Shown here piece after piece: positions 18,249 to 28,413 of a DNA stretch of 64,000 nucleotides; the stretch's first letter is position 1, and each line of letters starts with the position of its first letter. Position numbers and translations under genes: made by a program. Under the pieces are notes generated by a model. The model searched no databases and had not been told where the DNA came from. It saw only the letters and a program-made list of their open reading frames with translations. Origin of the DNA: Sediminibacillus albus (GTDB lineage: Bacteria; Bacillota; Bacilli; Bacillales; Amphibacillaceae); NCBI RefSeq assembly GCF_900101125.1, contig NZ_FNFL01000008.1, forward strand, positions 1-64,000. Reading direction: 5' to 3'.

Positions 18249-18516
18249 CAATTCTAAATACGAATCGAATAACCATTGATGGAAAAAGTAAGCAGAACTA
18301 CACATGGACAGAGAGGAAATGCCGGCGGTTGAGAGCATTTTCACATGATGATCTGCTGAAAGACGTTCCGGAGGTTTTGTATTGAAGCGAGTAAATACAA
18401 ACGTCTTGCAGGCGTTAACTGTGTAAGTGGAAGTCATGATATATGCACTTCAACTAGGGTGGCAACGCGGGTAAACTCCCGTCCCTTATTTAAGGGACGG
18501 GAGTTTATTTTTTTTC
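18249..18516 (+). promoter_or_regulatory. T-box riboswitch upstream of hisS-aspS, with an aspartate (GAC) specifier
   Basis: The T-box AGGGTGGCAACGCGGG lies at 18456-18471. A terminator follows, formed by 18475-18487 with 18492-18504 and a T tract. Stem I closes through GGAA (18281-18284) with TTCC (18366-18369). AGCAGA (18291-18296) pairs with TCTGCT (18352-18357). Between these stems lies the specifier loop, AGTA on one side and GAAA-GAC-G on the other, so the specifier is GAC (18362-18364), an aspartate codon. The T-box TGGC would pair with a G discriminator base, as in tRNA-Asp; bacterial tRNA-His has C. The leader therefore probably senses uncharged tRNA-Asp and controls both synthetases. 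Confidence 0.88.
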
Positions 18517-18576
18517 GTTAAAACATTATCCCCGTTGCCTGCCTGTATAAAAATTTATAAAACAGGGGGTTATCAA

Positions 18577-19857
18577 ATGAATATGAAAGCACCTAGGGGT
18601 ACACAGGATCTGCTGCCGGGAACCATCGAAAACTGGCAGTACATTGAAAAATCTTTGACCGATTTATGCCGGCGTTATAATTATAAAGAAGTTCGTACAC
18701 CTATTTTTGAACATACGGAACTTTTCCAGCGTGGTGTTGGTGATAGTACCGACATTGTCCAAAAAGAAATGTACACTTTTGAAGATAGGGGAGGCAGAAG
18801 TTTAACATTGAGGCCGGAAGGTACTGCTTCGGTTGTCCGGGCATTTGTGGAAAACAAACTATTCGGACTTCCTAATCAACCAACAAAGCTTTTTTACTTC
18901 GGTCCGATGTTTCGCTATGAACGTCCCCAGCAAGGAAGGATGCGGCAGTTTGTACAATTTGGCATTGAAGCATTAGGGAGTGCTGACCCAGCAGTCGATG
19001 CGGAAGTGCTTGCCTTGGCAATGAATGCATATCAGGAATTAGGTCTCCGTTCACTTAAACTGGTAATTAATAGTTTGGGGGATGCGGAAAGCCGTACAAG
19101 CCATCGCGAAGCTCTTGTCCAGCACTTCTCTCCATATAAAGAAGACTTATGTGCCGATTGCCAGCTTCGTTTAGAACAAAACCCACTAAGAATTCTCGAT
19201 TGTAAAAAGGACCGTGATCATCCAGCTATGGAGTCGGCTCCTTCCATTTTGGATCATTTGAATGAATCTTCGAAGCAATACTTCGAGGAAGTGAAGAGCC
19301 ACCTTGATAATATGGGGATAGATTATCAAGTTGACAAGAATCTCGTGCGCGGGTTGGATTATTATAATCATACAGCTTTTGAAATTATGAGTGAAGCAGA
19401 AGGATTTGGGGCAATTACAACCCTTTCGGGCGGCGGTCGCTACAATGGACTAGTAGAAGAGCTGGGAGGGCCAGAGTCTCCGGGAATTGGATTTGCAATG
19501 AGTTTGGAGAGATTACTGATGGCTTTACAAGCAGAGAATATTCAGCTGCCTGTAGACGAAGGGCTGGATTGTTATTTTGTTTCTCTTGGAGATAAAGCTA
19601 ATAAAGAGGCTGTTCGTTTGACTTATCAGTTAAGGAAAGCAGGCATCCAAGTTGATAAAGACTATCAGGGTAAAAAATTCAAAGCCCAGTTTAAAACTGC
19701 CGACCGGATTCGAGCTAAATATGTTGTCGTTTTAGGCGAAGAGGAATTGGAAAATAATATTGCCAAAGTGAGAGATATGGCAACCGGCAATCAAGTTGAT
19801 GTTTCATTGCTCCAATTGGTTGCCCACTTGCAAAAAGAGCTGGAAGGAGAAAAATAA
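18577..19857 (+). CDS. hisS: Histidyl-tRNA synthetase
   Basis: HisS charges tRNA-His. The 426-residue class II synthetase opens with [11 protein letters not shown]. It shows motif 2 around [12 protein letters not shown] near residues 110-121, the histidine-binding loops [14 protein letters not shown] near 258 and GGGRYNGL near 285, and a C-terminal anticodon-binding domain. The ATG at 18577 follows ACAGGGGG; the longer frame from 18535 runs back through the leader. The stop is two bases from the aspS start, so the pair is one operon under the upstream T-box. Confidence 0.98.
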   Translation: MNMKAPRGTQDLLPGTIENWQYIEKSLTDLCRRYNYKEVRTPIFEHTELFQRGVGDSTDIVQKEMYTFEDRGGRSLTLRPEGTASVVRAFVENKLFGLPNQPTKLFYFGPMFRYERPQQGRMRQFVQFGIEALGSADPAVDAEVLALAMNAYQELGLRSLKLVINSLGDAESRTSHREALVQHFSPYKEDLCADCQLRLEQNPLRILDCKKDRDHPAMESAPSILDHLNESSKQYFEEVKSHLDNMGIDYQVDKNLVRGLDYYNHTAFEIMSEAEGFGAITTLSGGGRYNGLVEELGGPESPGIGFAMSLERLLMALQAENIQLPVDEGLDCYFVSLGDKANKEAVRLTYQLRKAGIQVDKDYQGKKFKAQFKTADRIRAKYVVVLGEEELENNIAKVRDMATGNQVDVSLLQLVAHLQKELEGEK

Positions 19858-19858
19858 A

Positions 19859-21634
19859 ATGAAGCAAATTAGACAGATGGCCGGGAAATTGCGAAGAGAA
19901 GATATACAAAGCCATGTGAAATTAAAAGGCTGGGTTCAAAAAAGGCGTGATTTGGGTGGATTAATATTTATTGACTTAAGGGATAGGTCCGGTATTGTCC
20001 AAGTCGTATTTAACCCAAAGACATCTGAGAAAGCACTAGAAATTGCTGAAAAAGTAAGAAGCGAATTTGTTGTAGAAATAGACGGAGAAGTAGTGGAAAG
20101 AGATGGATCGACTGTAAATCCTAAAATGGAAACCGGCGAAATTGAAATTTTGGCAACCAGGCTGGCGATCCTGAATAAATCAAAAACTCCTCCCTTTCAA
20201 ATTGAAGGCGAAACAGACGTAGCTGAAGACTTGCGTCTTAAATATCGCTACATTGATCTTAGAAGAGAACCAATGCAAAACACCTTCAAACTGCGTCATC
20301 AGACTACACAAGTCATTCGAAATTTTTTAAACGAAGAAGAGTACTTGGAAATGGAAACACCGATGCTTACCAAAAGCACACCAGAGGGGGCAAGGGATTA
20401 TTTAGTTCCAAGCAGAGTGCATCCTGGCGAATTCTACGCTCTGCCTCAATCCCCGCAGTTGTTCAAGCAATTACTTATGGTTTCAGGTTTTGAGAAATAC
20501 TTTCAGTTTGCAAGATGTTTCCGTGACGAGGATTTACGCGCAGACCGGCAGCCTGAATTCACTCAAATAGACATAGAGACTTCTTTCATGACAAGTGAAG
20601 AAATAATGGCTATGACAGAAAGAATGATGAAAAAGGTCATGGAGCAAGTAAAGGGAATTGATATTGAAACTCCATTTGTAAGAATGGGATATGATGAAGC
20701 GATGGAACGGTATGGATCGGATAAGCCTGATACGAGATTTTCCATGGAACTGGTCAATGTATCTGAGGCTGTCAAAGCATCTGGCTTTAAAGTATTCAGC
20801 AGTGCCGTCGAGTCTGGCGGCAAGGTAAGTGCCCTTAATGTAAAAGGGAAAGCATCTGAATACTCGCGGAAAGATATTGACCAGCTCACAGAATTCGTCA
20901 AGATTTATGGGGCCAAAGGATTGGCATGGCTTAAAGTAGAGTCAGGCGAGTTAAAAGGCCCAATAGCTAAGTTCTTGTCAGACGAGGAAGCAGGGAACTT
21001 ACAAAGCTTGCTTGCAGCACAAGATGAAGATTTATTATTGTTCGTTGCTGACAAAACATCAGTAGTACATGAAAGTTTAGGAGCACTTCGCTTAAAACTT
21101 GGCAAGGAATTAAAATTGATTGATGAAACGCAGTTTAATTTCCTTTGGGTAACTGAATGGCCGTTATTGGAGTATGATGAGGAATTAGGCCGCTATTTCG
21201 CAGCCCATCATCCATTTACCATGCCTGTACAGGAAGATATGGAAAAGCTTGAGACTAACCCTGGTGAAGTGAAGGCAGAAGCGTATGATTTAGTACTTAA
21301 TGGCTATGAGCTTGGCGGTGGATCCCTTCGTATTTATCAAAGGGAAATGCAAAACAAGATGTTCGAGGTTTTAGGGTTTTCTGCAGAAGAAGCAGAAGAG
21401 CAATTCGGCTTTTTGTTAGATGCACTTGAAAATGGCGCACCTCCACATGGCGGGATTGCTTTAGGATTTGACCGGTTTATTATGCTGCTGGCAGGCAGGA
21501 CTAACTTAAGGGACACCATTTTATTCCCGAAAACAGCTTCTGCTTCCGATTTGCTAACGGAAGCGCCAGGAAGCGTCAGCAAGACACAGTTAGATGAGTT
21601 AAACTTGACAGTTAAAGATAACAAAAAAGATTGA
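19859..21634 (+). CDS. aspS: Aspartyl-tRNA synthetase
   Basis: AspS charges tRNA-Asp. The 591-residue bacterial-type protein has the N-terminal OB anticodon-binding fold ([16 protein letters not shown]) and class II motif 2 in [19 protein letters not shown] near residues 216-234. A GAD insertion domain occupies the middle, and motif 3 near 530 reads [12 protein letters not shown]. The ATG at 19859 follows GGAAGGAG and starts one base after the hisS stop codon. The frame from 19796 that overlaps hisS is an artefact. Confidence 0.98.
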   Translation: MKQIRQMAGKLRREDIQSHVKLKGWVQKRRDLGGLIFIDLRDRSGIVQVVFNPKTSEKALEIAEKVRSEFVVEIDGEVVERDGSTVNPKMETGEIEILATRLAILNKSKTPPFQIEGETDVAEDLRLKYRYIDLRREPMQNTFKLRHQTTQVIRNFLNEEEYLEMETPMLTKSTPEGARDYLVPSRVHPGEFYALPQSPQLFKQLLMVSGFEKYFQFARCFRDEDLRADRQPEFTQIDIETSFMTSEEIMAMTERMMKKVMEQVKGIDIETPFVRMGYDEAMERYGSDKPDTRFSMELVNVSEAVKASGFKVFSSAVESGGKVSALNVKGKASEYSRKDIDQLTEFVKIYGAKGLAWLKVESGELKGPIAKFLSDEEAGNLQSLLAAQDEDLLLFVADKTSVVHESLGALRLKLGKELKLIDETQFNFLWVTEWPLLEYDEELGRYFAAHHPFTMPVQEDMEKLETNPGEVKAEAYDLVLNGYELGGGSLRIYQREMQNKMFEVLGFSAEEAEEQFGFLLDALENGAPPHGGIALGFDRFIMLLAGRTNLRDTILFPKTASASDLLTEAPGSVSKTQLDELNLTVKDNKKD

Positions 21635-21756
21635 AGCATGTAGCTGAAATGTAATATTTGTTACCTAATAGTCATGGGGTTCTTTCTTGAAAGCCAACAC
21701 AATGTGTGCTATTATTTGGATATAATCTTAAGTGACTTAAAAGAGTCATTCTCTTG

Positions 21757-21956
21757 AAATCAATCCTGATGTGTTCGTCTCGTTAATTACGTTTTGACCG
21801 AACATTTTTATGAACGGGAGCCTGAAGTTTCTATGCAGCGTGCAAGCCTCATTGGATTACCTAATGAGAGGAAGCATAAAACATAGAACAGGGCACCCAC
21901 CTGCCGAGAGCGGGTTCAAAACTAACATAGGGACGGCACGATCGGGATTGAATCAA
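21757..21956 (+). ncRNA. ssrS: 6S RNA (SsrS/BsrA type)
   Basis: 6S RNA mimics an open promoter and sequesters RNA polymerase holoenzyme. The segment closes on itself through TCAATCC (21760-21766) and GGATTGA (21945-21951). It contains the Bacillus 6S-like block CCTGATGTGTTCGTC followed by TTACGTTTTGACCGAAC, a central region with imperfect pairing, and no open frame. B. subtilis 6S-1 RNA lies at the same site next to aspS. A TATAAT at 21721-21726 would start a precursor near 21733, implying a short 5' leader trimmed away. No good -35 box is visible. Confidence 0.85.
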
Positions 21957-21964
21957 TACATAAT

Positions 21965-22010
21965 AAAAAAACCTTAAGACCAGTAATAATTGGTTCTTAA
22001 GGTTTTTTTC
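21965..22010. terminator. Bidirectional terminator between 6S RNA and the RsfA-family gene
   Basis: AAAAAACCTTAAGA-CCA pairs with TGG-TTCTTAAGGTTTTTTT. The A and T runs on both sides allow termination of the 6S precursor and of the oppositely oriented regulator gene. From here to 22141 I see nothing else. Confidence 0.85.
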
Positions 22011-22141
22011 GTAAATAGGAAGCTTGTTGTAGAGTGATAGGGATTGCTCTATGTTGCACCCGTTAGCATTTGTAGGATAAAAGGGGCAGTCACTAATTAC
22101 TTCTATTCCCTTTTATAATAGATAGAAAGCACGGGTGAAAG

Positions 22142-22849
22142 TTATCTTGCTACATGCTCCAGATTTCCATTCTTGTCCATCTTGAAAGCGGAGGCTGATA
22201 GATTTTCCTGCTCTTCAAACACCACCATTTTCCGTGCTCTATCCATAATTTGAATTAAAACCTGATAGTCTTCCTGGATAGTTTGCAATTGTTCTTGTGA
22301 GTCTGCCAGTTTTTTATTAAGCTTATTATTTTCTTCTTTAAGATTCTCGTTTTCTGATTCCAAAAGCGCTAGCTCCTGCTTTGAGTTATCAGAAGCCAGA
22401 TAACCTTGTTTTAAAGATTCTAAGTATCCAATTACAGTATCCAGATTGAGACTCGATGACTCTTCCTCTTTAACTTCTTGAACAGGTACGACAAATTGAG
22501 CTGCTGATGGAGGGGAATTAAATTCTTCCTGCCTCTTAGGGACAAAGGGTTTCGCTGTTTCTTGGTTTGTCCTTTGTTGATTTGCCAGAGCTCGTTTCTT
22601 TTCCTTGCGCTGCCTTTTAGCAATATCTACTGCCTGATCATATTTCTTCCGGACTTCTGCATTCCAGCGAAAACCGCATGCTGCTGAGGTCCTGTTAAGT
22701 TTATCTCCCACCTCTTCAAAGGCGTTCAATTGCGTACTGCCTTCTCTGATATGCCTTAATACTGTTTCAGCTAATAACAGATCATCTTCATGTGACCATG
22801 CATCTTGTCTAACTTTAACCAAAGTATCCAACTCCTTAGGTAATTTCAT
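22142..22849 (-). CDS. RsfA family (Myb-like) sporulation transcription regulator
   Basis: RsfA-family proteins tune sporulation gene expression in Bacillus (RsfA in the forespore, GerR/YlbO in the mother cell). The 235-residue product has an N-terminal Myb/SANT-like domain, WSHEDDLLLAETVLRHI to CGFRWNAEVRKKY (about residues 18-70). A basic linker follows, then a proline-rich stretch and a strong coiled coil near 145-205 suited to dimerisation. B. subtilis has tcdA, not an rsfA-type gene, between aspS and rarA, so the neighbourhood has been rearranged. Which paralogue it matches cannot be decided here. Confidence 0.85.
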   Translation of the reverse strand: MKLPKELDTLVKVRQDAWSHEDDLLLAETVLRHIREGSTQLNAFEEVGDKLNRTSAACGFRWNAEVRKKYDQAVDIAKRQRKEKKRALANQQRTNQETAKPFVPKRQEEFNSPPSAAQFVVPVQEVKEEESSSLNLDTVIGYLESLKQGYLASDNSKQELALLESENENLKEENNKLNKKLADSQEQLQTIQEDYQVLIQIMDRARKMVVFEEQENLSASAFKMDKNGNLEHVAR

Positions 22850-22985
22850 AGAATTAGTTTGTGATTTTTATATCTATCTTTACCTTAACTAGAGTTTTTA
22901 TACTTATGGATTGACAAATTATAGGTGTTTCAATATCTTTTTACGCCAACTTGTGATCCGTGCAAGAGGTGGAAGCTATGGTTAT

Positions 22986-24284
22986 TTATTTTTTCCCTTT
23001 TTTAAAATCCTTTAATTTTTTATAAATTTCAGCCATCCGCTTTTCTTCGCCAGCTTCGACTGGATGATAATATTGCCTGTCTTTTAAATTGTGTGGTAAA
23101 TAATCCTGATTTACCCAGCCGCCGAAGGAGCCTATAGGATAATTATGTGGATATTTATATCCCTCATGCCCCAAATCCTTTGCTCCTTTGTAATGAGTAT
23201 CGCGTAAATGCAAGGGTACATCGCCGACCTTGCCTTTTCTGATATCATTAATAGCATCATCAAGTGCTTTATAAGCGGAATTCGATTTAGTAGATAAGCA
23301 CATATCGACCACGGCTACTGATAAAGGAATCCTTGCCTCTGGCATGCCAAGGCGTTCACTTGCTTCAACTGCCGCTAACACATGACCACCGATAGACCTA
23401 TTCGATAATCCAATGTCTTCATAAGCTATGACTAACAGTCTACGATTGACTGCAGTTAAATCACCTGATTCAAGTAAATGAGCCAAGTAATAGAGCGCTG
23501 CATTTACATCACTTCCTCTAATGCTCTTTTGAAGACTTGATAACAAATTATAAAAGTTAGATCCTTTTTTATCGCCATACACTCCAGCTTTATCAATGAA
23601 TTCTTCCACTGTACTTTCCTGAAGAACGATTTCTTCGTCCTGGCTCCCTGAAGCAAATACAACTGCTTCCAGGACATTCAGTGCTTTACGGGCATCGCCG
23701 TTTGTTCCTTCTGCAATCCGTTCGACCGCTTGTTCGCTGGCACTGGCGTTGATCGACAGACTCCCAAGCCCCCTGTCTTCATCTTCTAGTGCATGATAAA
23801 GAAGTGTTTTAATATCTTCGCTTTCTAATCTTGTCAATTGCTTGATCTGTCCACATCTGCTTCTAATCGCCGGATTGACATCGTGATAAGGATTCTCTGT
23901 AGTAGCGCCAATTAAAATAATCAACCCTTTTTCCACATGAGGAAGCAAATAATCCTGCTGTGCCTTGTTAAAGCGATGGATTTCATCCAAAAACAAAATG
24001 GTGCTCCCTTCCATCTTTGCTTTTTCGATTACAATTTCGACATCTTTCTTGCCAGATGTTGTTGCATTCATAGAAGTAAACGGAAGGTTGACAGTACCGG
24101 CAATAGCATGTGCAATGGCGGTTTTACCTATGCCAGGTTCTCCATATAACAGCAATGAAGGTACATAGCCATTGGTCAGCATTTGGTACAGTTTCGTCTT
24201 TTTTCCGATGATTTCATCCTGGCCGATTATGTCATCAATCGTCTTTGGCCGCATCCGGTAGGCTAATGGCTCTTTGTTTCGCAA
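22986..24284 (-). CDS. rarA: Replication-associated recombination ATPase RarA (MgsA family)
   Basis: RarA is a clamp-loader-like AAA+ ATPase acting at stalled replication forks. The 432-residue protein has Walker A GEPGIGKTA, Walker B LFLDEIHR, the sensor segment GATTENPY, and the C-terminal tetramerisation domain with SLQKSIRGSDVNAALYYLA. I choose the TTG at 24284 because AGGGGGA (24291-24297 on the minus strand) sits six bases before it and the protein then begins MRNKEPLAYRMRP like its relatives. The in-frame ATG at 24320 has no such site. It diverges from cymR. Confidence 0.95.
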   Translation of the reverse strand: MRNKEPLAYRMRPKTIDDIIGQDEIIGKKTKLYQMLTNGYVPSLLLYGEPGIGKTAIAHAIAGTVNLPFTSMNATTSGKKDVEIVIEKAKMEGSTILFLDEIHRFNKAQQDYLLPHVEKGLIILIGATTENPYHDVNPAIRSRCGQIKQLTRLESEDIKTLLYHALEDEDRGLGSLSINASASEQAVERIAEGTNGDARKALNVLEAVVFASGSQDEEIVLQESTVEEFIDKAGVYGDKKGSNFYNLLSSLQKSIRGSDVNAALYYLAHLLESGDLTAVNRRLLVIAYEDIGLSNRSIGGHVLAAVEASERLGMPEARIPLSVAVVDMCLSTKSNSAYKALDDAINDIRKGKVGDVPLHLRDTHYKGAKDLGHEGYKYPHNYPIGSFGGWVNQDYLPHNLKDRQYYHPVEAGEEKRMAEIYKKLKDFKKGKK

Positions 24285-24619
24285 CGGAATTCCCCCTGAA
24301 ATATATAATAGATAAAGCAATCAAATCGATCAATTACAGAGTATTTTTGCTTGACGTGCTTTATATTTATCTATAAAATAACTATTTTTAAGCGTAATGA
24401 TAACCACAATAAAATGCAAGGAACATGCTAATCATGCTATAATAGCCTTTAATTATAGGAAAGTTCTACTATTTTTTAAACTGTCATAAATTTTATAATA
24501 ATATCGAGAGTAAGGCAGAAAATATAGGAAGTTTATCAGTAATCTATTTCACTTAATAGTAGGAATAATTTCCATTTCAAAAAAGATAACAAGATGTATT
24601 TATTGAAGAGGTGAGAGGA
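24285..24619. promoter_or_regulatory. Divergent AT-rich control region between rarA and cymR
   Basis: This non-coding region of about 335 bases is very AT-rich. An extended -10 sequence TGCTATAAT (24435-24443) points toward cymR. A TTGACG at about 24351 with a TATAAA 15 bases on is a weaker alternative. No conserved riboswitch or repeat is visible. Confidence 0.4.
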
Positions 24620-25039
24620 ATGAAAATCTCAACCAAAGGCCGGTATGGCTTAACGATAATGATTGAGTTGGCTAAAAATTACGGAAATGGACCAGTCTCG
24701 CTGAAAACAATTGCCAGAGATAACAATTTATCAGAGCACTACTTGGAACAATTAGTAGCTCCGCTAAGGAATGCTTGTTTAGTAAAAAGTGTTCGCGGCG
24801 CCTATGGGGGCTATATACTAGCCAAGCAGCCTGCTGAAATCACTTCAGGTGATATTATCCGGGTGTTAGAGGGGCCCATCACTCCGGTAGAAGGGATCGA
24901 AGAAGAGGAACCGGCAAAACAAGCATTGTGGATGCGCGTTCGGGATGCTGTCAAAAATGTCTTGGATACGACTACGTTAGATGATTTGAGAAAACACGGG
25001 GATGATGACAGCCAGGAAGCTTATATGTTCTATATTTAA
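24620..25039 (+). CDS. cymR: Cysteine metabolism repressor CymR (Rrf2 family)
   Basis: CymR is the master repressor of cysteine and sulfur uptake genes in Bacillus, acting with CysK. The 139-residue product is an Rrf2-type winged-helix protein: MKISTKGRYGLTIMIELA, then the HTH through LSEHYLEQLVAPLR and the wing SVRGAYGGYIL. It has only one cysteine, so it lacks the three-cysteine cluster site of iron-sulfur Rrf2 proteins such as IscR, which favours CymR. The ATG at 24620 follows GAAGAGGTGAGAGG. The cysteine desulfurase and mnmA follow immediately. Confidence 0.93.
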   Translation: MKISTKGRYGLTIMIELAKNYGNGPVSLKTIARDNNLSEHYLEQLVAPLRNACLVKSVRGAYGGYILAKQPAEITSGDIIRVLEGPITPVEGIEEEEPAKQALWMRVRDAVKNVLDTTTLDDLRKHGDDDSQEAYMFYI

Positions 25040-25056
25040 GGGAAGTGAGGATGGAG

Positions 25057-26202
25057 ATGGAACCTATATATTTAGATCACGCGGCTACAACTCCTATACA
25101 TCCTGAAGTCACTGCAGCTATGATTCCAGCTTTGGAAGAAGTATTTGGAAACCCATCCAGTGTCCATCATTTTGGACGAAAGGCCCGGCAAATGATTGAT
25201 GGAGCCAGACGTGTGATAGCGGATAGTATCGGAGCTAATGAAAAAGAGATAGTTTTTACTAGTGGGGGCACGGAGGCTGATAATATAGCCCTTGTTGGTA
25301 CGGCGAAAGCTAATATGAACCACGGCAAGCATGTTATTACCACTCAAATTGAGCATCATGCTACACTTCATGCAGCAGAGCATTTAGAAAAGCAGGGATT
25401 CGAAGTCACATACCTGCCAGTCGGCCATGATGGAAAAATAGATGTTGAAGAATTAAAGGCAGCTCTGAGAGAAGATACGACAGTCGTATCAGTGATGGCT
25501 GTAAATAATGAAACGGGAATTATCCAGCCAATTGAACGGATTGGAGAACTCCTTAAAGATCATCAAGCATATTTCCATACGGATGCGGTTCAGGCTTATG
25601 GGTTGTTGGAGATAGATGTGAATAAATGGAAGGTTGACTTACTGACAGCGTCTTCCCATAAAATTAACGGACCAAAAGGTGCGGGATTTCTTTATATGAA
25701 AGAGGGATTATCCGCAGAAGCACTCCAATATGGCGGCCAGCAAGAAAGAAAGCGAAGGCCTGGAACAGAGAATGTTGCCGGCATTAAAGGCTTTCAGCGG
25801 GCAGTAGAATTGGCAGTAGAACATAAGGCCGAAAGGCAACAGACCTATCAGGAGTACAAACAAGCATTTTTGAATAAATTAAAGCAGAATGGTGTCTCAT
25901 CTACCTTAAACGGATCAGAAGCAGACTCTGTACCTGCTATTGCGAATATAAGCTTTCCAGGAACGAATGTGGAAGCACTTCTGACAAACTTTGACCTATC
26001 CGGTGTAGCCGCATCCAGCGGCAGTGCCTGTACGGCAGGATCAGTGGAGCCATCTCATGTGTTATCAGCTATGTATGGATCCAAGGACAACCGCACAATC
26101 AATTCGATCCGGTTCAGCTTCGGGCTTGCTAATACGATGGAAAATGTGGAAGAAGCCGCAGAGAGAGTTGCTTCGATTGTAAACAGGTTAGCTAAGAAAT
26201 AA
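25057..26202 (+). CDS. Cysteine desulfurase (IscS/NifS family, YrvO-like)
   Basis: This PLP enzyme takes sulfur from cysteine and forms a persulfide. Next to mnmA it most likely supplies sulfur for 2-thiouridine in tRNA, as YrvO does in B. subtilis. The 381-residue protein shows YLDHAATTP at the N-terminus, the PLP-lysine motif SSHKINGPKG near residue 201 and the active cysteine loop SSGSACTAGSVEPSHVL near 321. Starts at 25045 (GTG), 25051 and 25057 (ATG) share the frame. I prefer 25057, which has GTGAGG just upstream, but 25051 is possible. No classical isc scaffold genes lie nearby. Confidence 0.93.
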   Translation: MEPIYLDHAATTPIHPEVTAAMIPALEEVFGNPSSVHHFGRKARQMIDGARRVIADSIGANEKEIVFTSGGTEADNIALVGTAKANMNHGKHVITTQIEHHATLHAAEHLEKQGFEVTYLPVGHDGKIDVEELKAALREDTTVVSVMAVNNETGIIQPIERIGELLKDHQAYFHTDAVQAYGLLEIDVNKWKVDLLTASSHKINGPKGAGFLYMKEGLSAEALQYGGQQERKRRPGTENVAGIKGFQRAVELAVEHKAERQQTYQEYKQAFLNKLKQNGVSSTLNGSEADSVPAIANISFPGTNVEALLTNFDLSGVAASSGSACTAGSVEPSHVLSAMYGSKDNRTINSIRFSFGLANTMENVEEAAERVASIVNRLAKK

Positions 26203-26230
26203 ATACAAGGCATGCTTATAGCTTTTATAA

Positions 26231-27361
<1,131 letters not shown>

Positions 27362-27376
27362 GCTGCCTGTATTAAT

Positions 27377-27413
27377 GCAAAACCCTTGCCGCTTCTGGCA
27401 AGGGTTTTGCTGT
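27377..27413 (+). terminator. Terminator-like hairpin after mnmA
   Basis: GCAAAACCCTTGCC and GGCAAGGGTTTTGC form a perfect 14-bp stem with a six-base loop. The T run is part of the stem rather than after it, so termination efficiency is uncertain. Confidence 0.65.
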
Positions 27414-27724
27414 GAAATCAACGGCTTCACTTAATGAGCAATTTTTGCCCTCAAACACTTGGCGACAACCAACCTTTTCATTAAACTAGAAATATATGAG
27501 AAAATGTGAATAAATGATTCCTGAAAGGGACGGATAAATAATACGCCGCTGCAGGAAAAAAGGAAAACATGCCCCCTGGCCAAGGGCGGCTGCCGACATG
27601 GGGCGCAAAATACCGTTTTTAGTCGACCTTCCTTCATCGACGAAACCAGTTTACTTGTTGGACGAAAAGGCTGAAGCGAGCAGATGATAAAAAATCAGCA
27701 GAAAATATAATATGAGGTGGAAAA
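27414..27724. other. Non-coding interval with a GC-rich foldback
   Basis: Between mnmA and the TPR gene lies DNA with no convincing gene. The part at about 27540-27615 is GC-rich in an AT-rich context, with GCCCC and GGGGC arms around a further GGC/GCC foldback. A 68-codon frame on the minus strand has no ribosome-binding site and odd composition. The region resembles a short dispersed repeat, but only one copy is in this window. Confidence 0.35.
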
Positions 27725-28399
27725 ATGGACAAGATTACTCAAGGTATTGAAAAAATGAAGCAGCAGGACTTAGAAGAGGCTGCTCGATTATTTAACGAAG
27801 CGATTGAAGAAAATCCTGAAGAGGCAGTAGGGTATATTAATTTTGGAAATTTGCTTCTTCATATGAACGATTATGAAAGAGCCGACAGGTTTTACAACAA
27901 AGCAATAGAACTGGACGACCATGCAGCCACTGCTTATTATGGACTGGGAAATGTACACTTTGAACAAGAGGATTATGCTGCAGCCCAGCAAAATTTTCAA
28001 AAGGCAGTCAATCTTGGGCTGGCAGAGGCAGATGTCTATTTTATGCTGGGGATGTCTTTGCAGCTGCAGGAGCATGAAAAGCTTGCTCTTCCATACTTTC
28101 AGCGGGCAACAGAAATCAATCCGAAAGATGAAGCAGCACTCTTTCAGTACGGTTTAGCTCTAGCGCAAACAAACGAAATCGAACTAGCTAAAGAAACTTT
28201 TGATAAAGTATTGCAAATCAATCACCAGCATAGTGATGCACATTATAACATCGGAGTTACTTATTTATACGAAGAAAATGTAGACCGCGCTTATGAACAT
28301 TTCAGCCAAGCATTAGAATATCAACCAGACCACGTGCTGGCTGCTAACGGAAAAAAGAGCATTGATGAAATGTTAAATCAGGGGAAAAGCGAAGAATAA
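27725..28399 (+). CDS. Tetratricopeptide repeat protein (YrrB-like)
   Basis: The 224-residue protein consists of about six tandem TPR units of 34 residues, each with the A-x-x-x-F-x-x-A-I/L spacing, for example YINFGNLLLHMNDYERADRF and YYGLGNVHFEQEDYAAA. B. subtilis YrrB, a TPR protein between mnmA and recD2, is the positional counterpart. TPR proteins scaffold protein complexes; its partner is unknown. The ATG at 27725 follows TGAGGTGG, and recD2 begins 14 bases after the stop. Confidence 0.9.
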   Translation: MDKITQGIEKMKQQDLEEAARLFNEAIEENPEEAVGYINFGNLLLHMNDYERADRFYNKAIELDDHAATAYYGLGNVHFEQEDYAAAQQNFQKAVNLGLAEADVYFMLGMSLQLQEHEKLALPYFQRATEINPKDEAALFQYGLALAQTNEIELAKETFDKVLQINHQHSDAHYNIGVTYLYEENVDRAYEHFSQALEYQPDHVLAANGKKSIDEMLNQGKSEE

Positions 28400-28413
28400 A
28401 AGGGGCAATCACG

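Noticed and set aside
18342-18344. CAC as a histidine specifier for the hisS T-box
   Set aside because: It lies in the distal part of stem I, not opposite the AGTA element. GAC at 18362-18364 is in the correct loop and the TGGC discriminator pairing also favours tRNA-Asp.
21687-21726. TTGAAA as the -35 box for 6S RNA
   Set aside because: It would be 28 bases from TATAAT, too far for a sigma-A promoter; no better -35 is visible.
27431-27637. 68-codon minus-strand frame between mnmA and the TPR gene
   Set aside because: It has no binding site, Cys/Arg-rich composition, and lies on a GC-rich foldback rather than a gene-like region.
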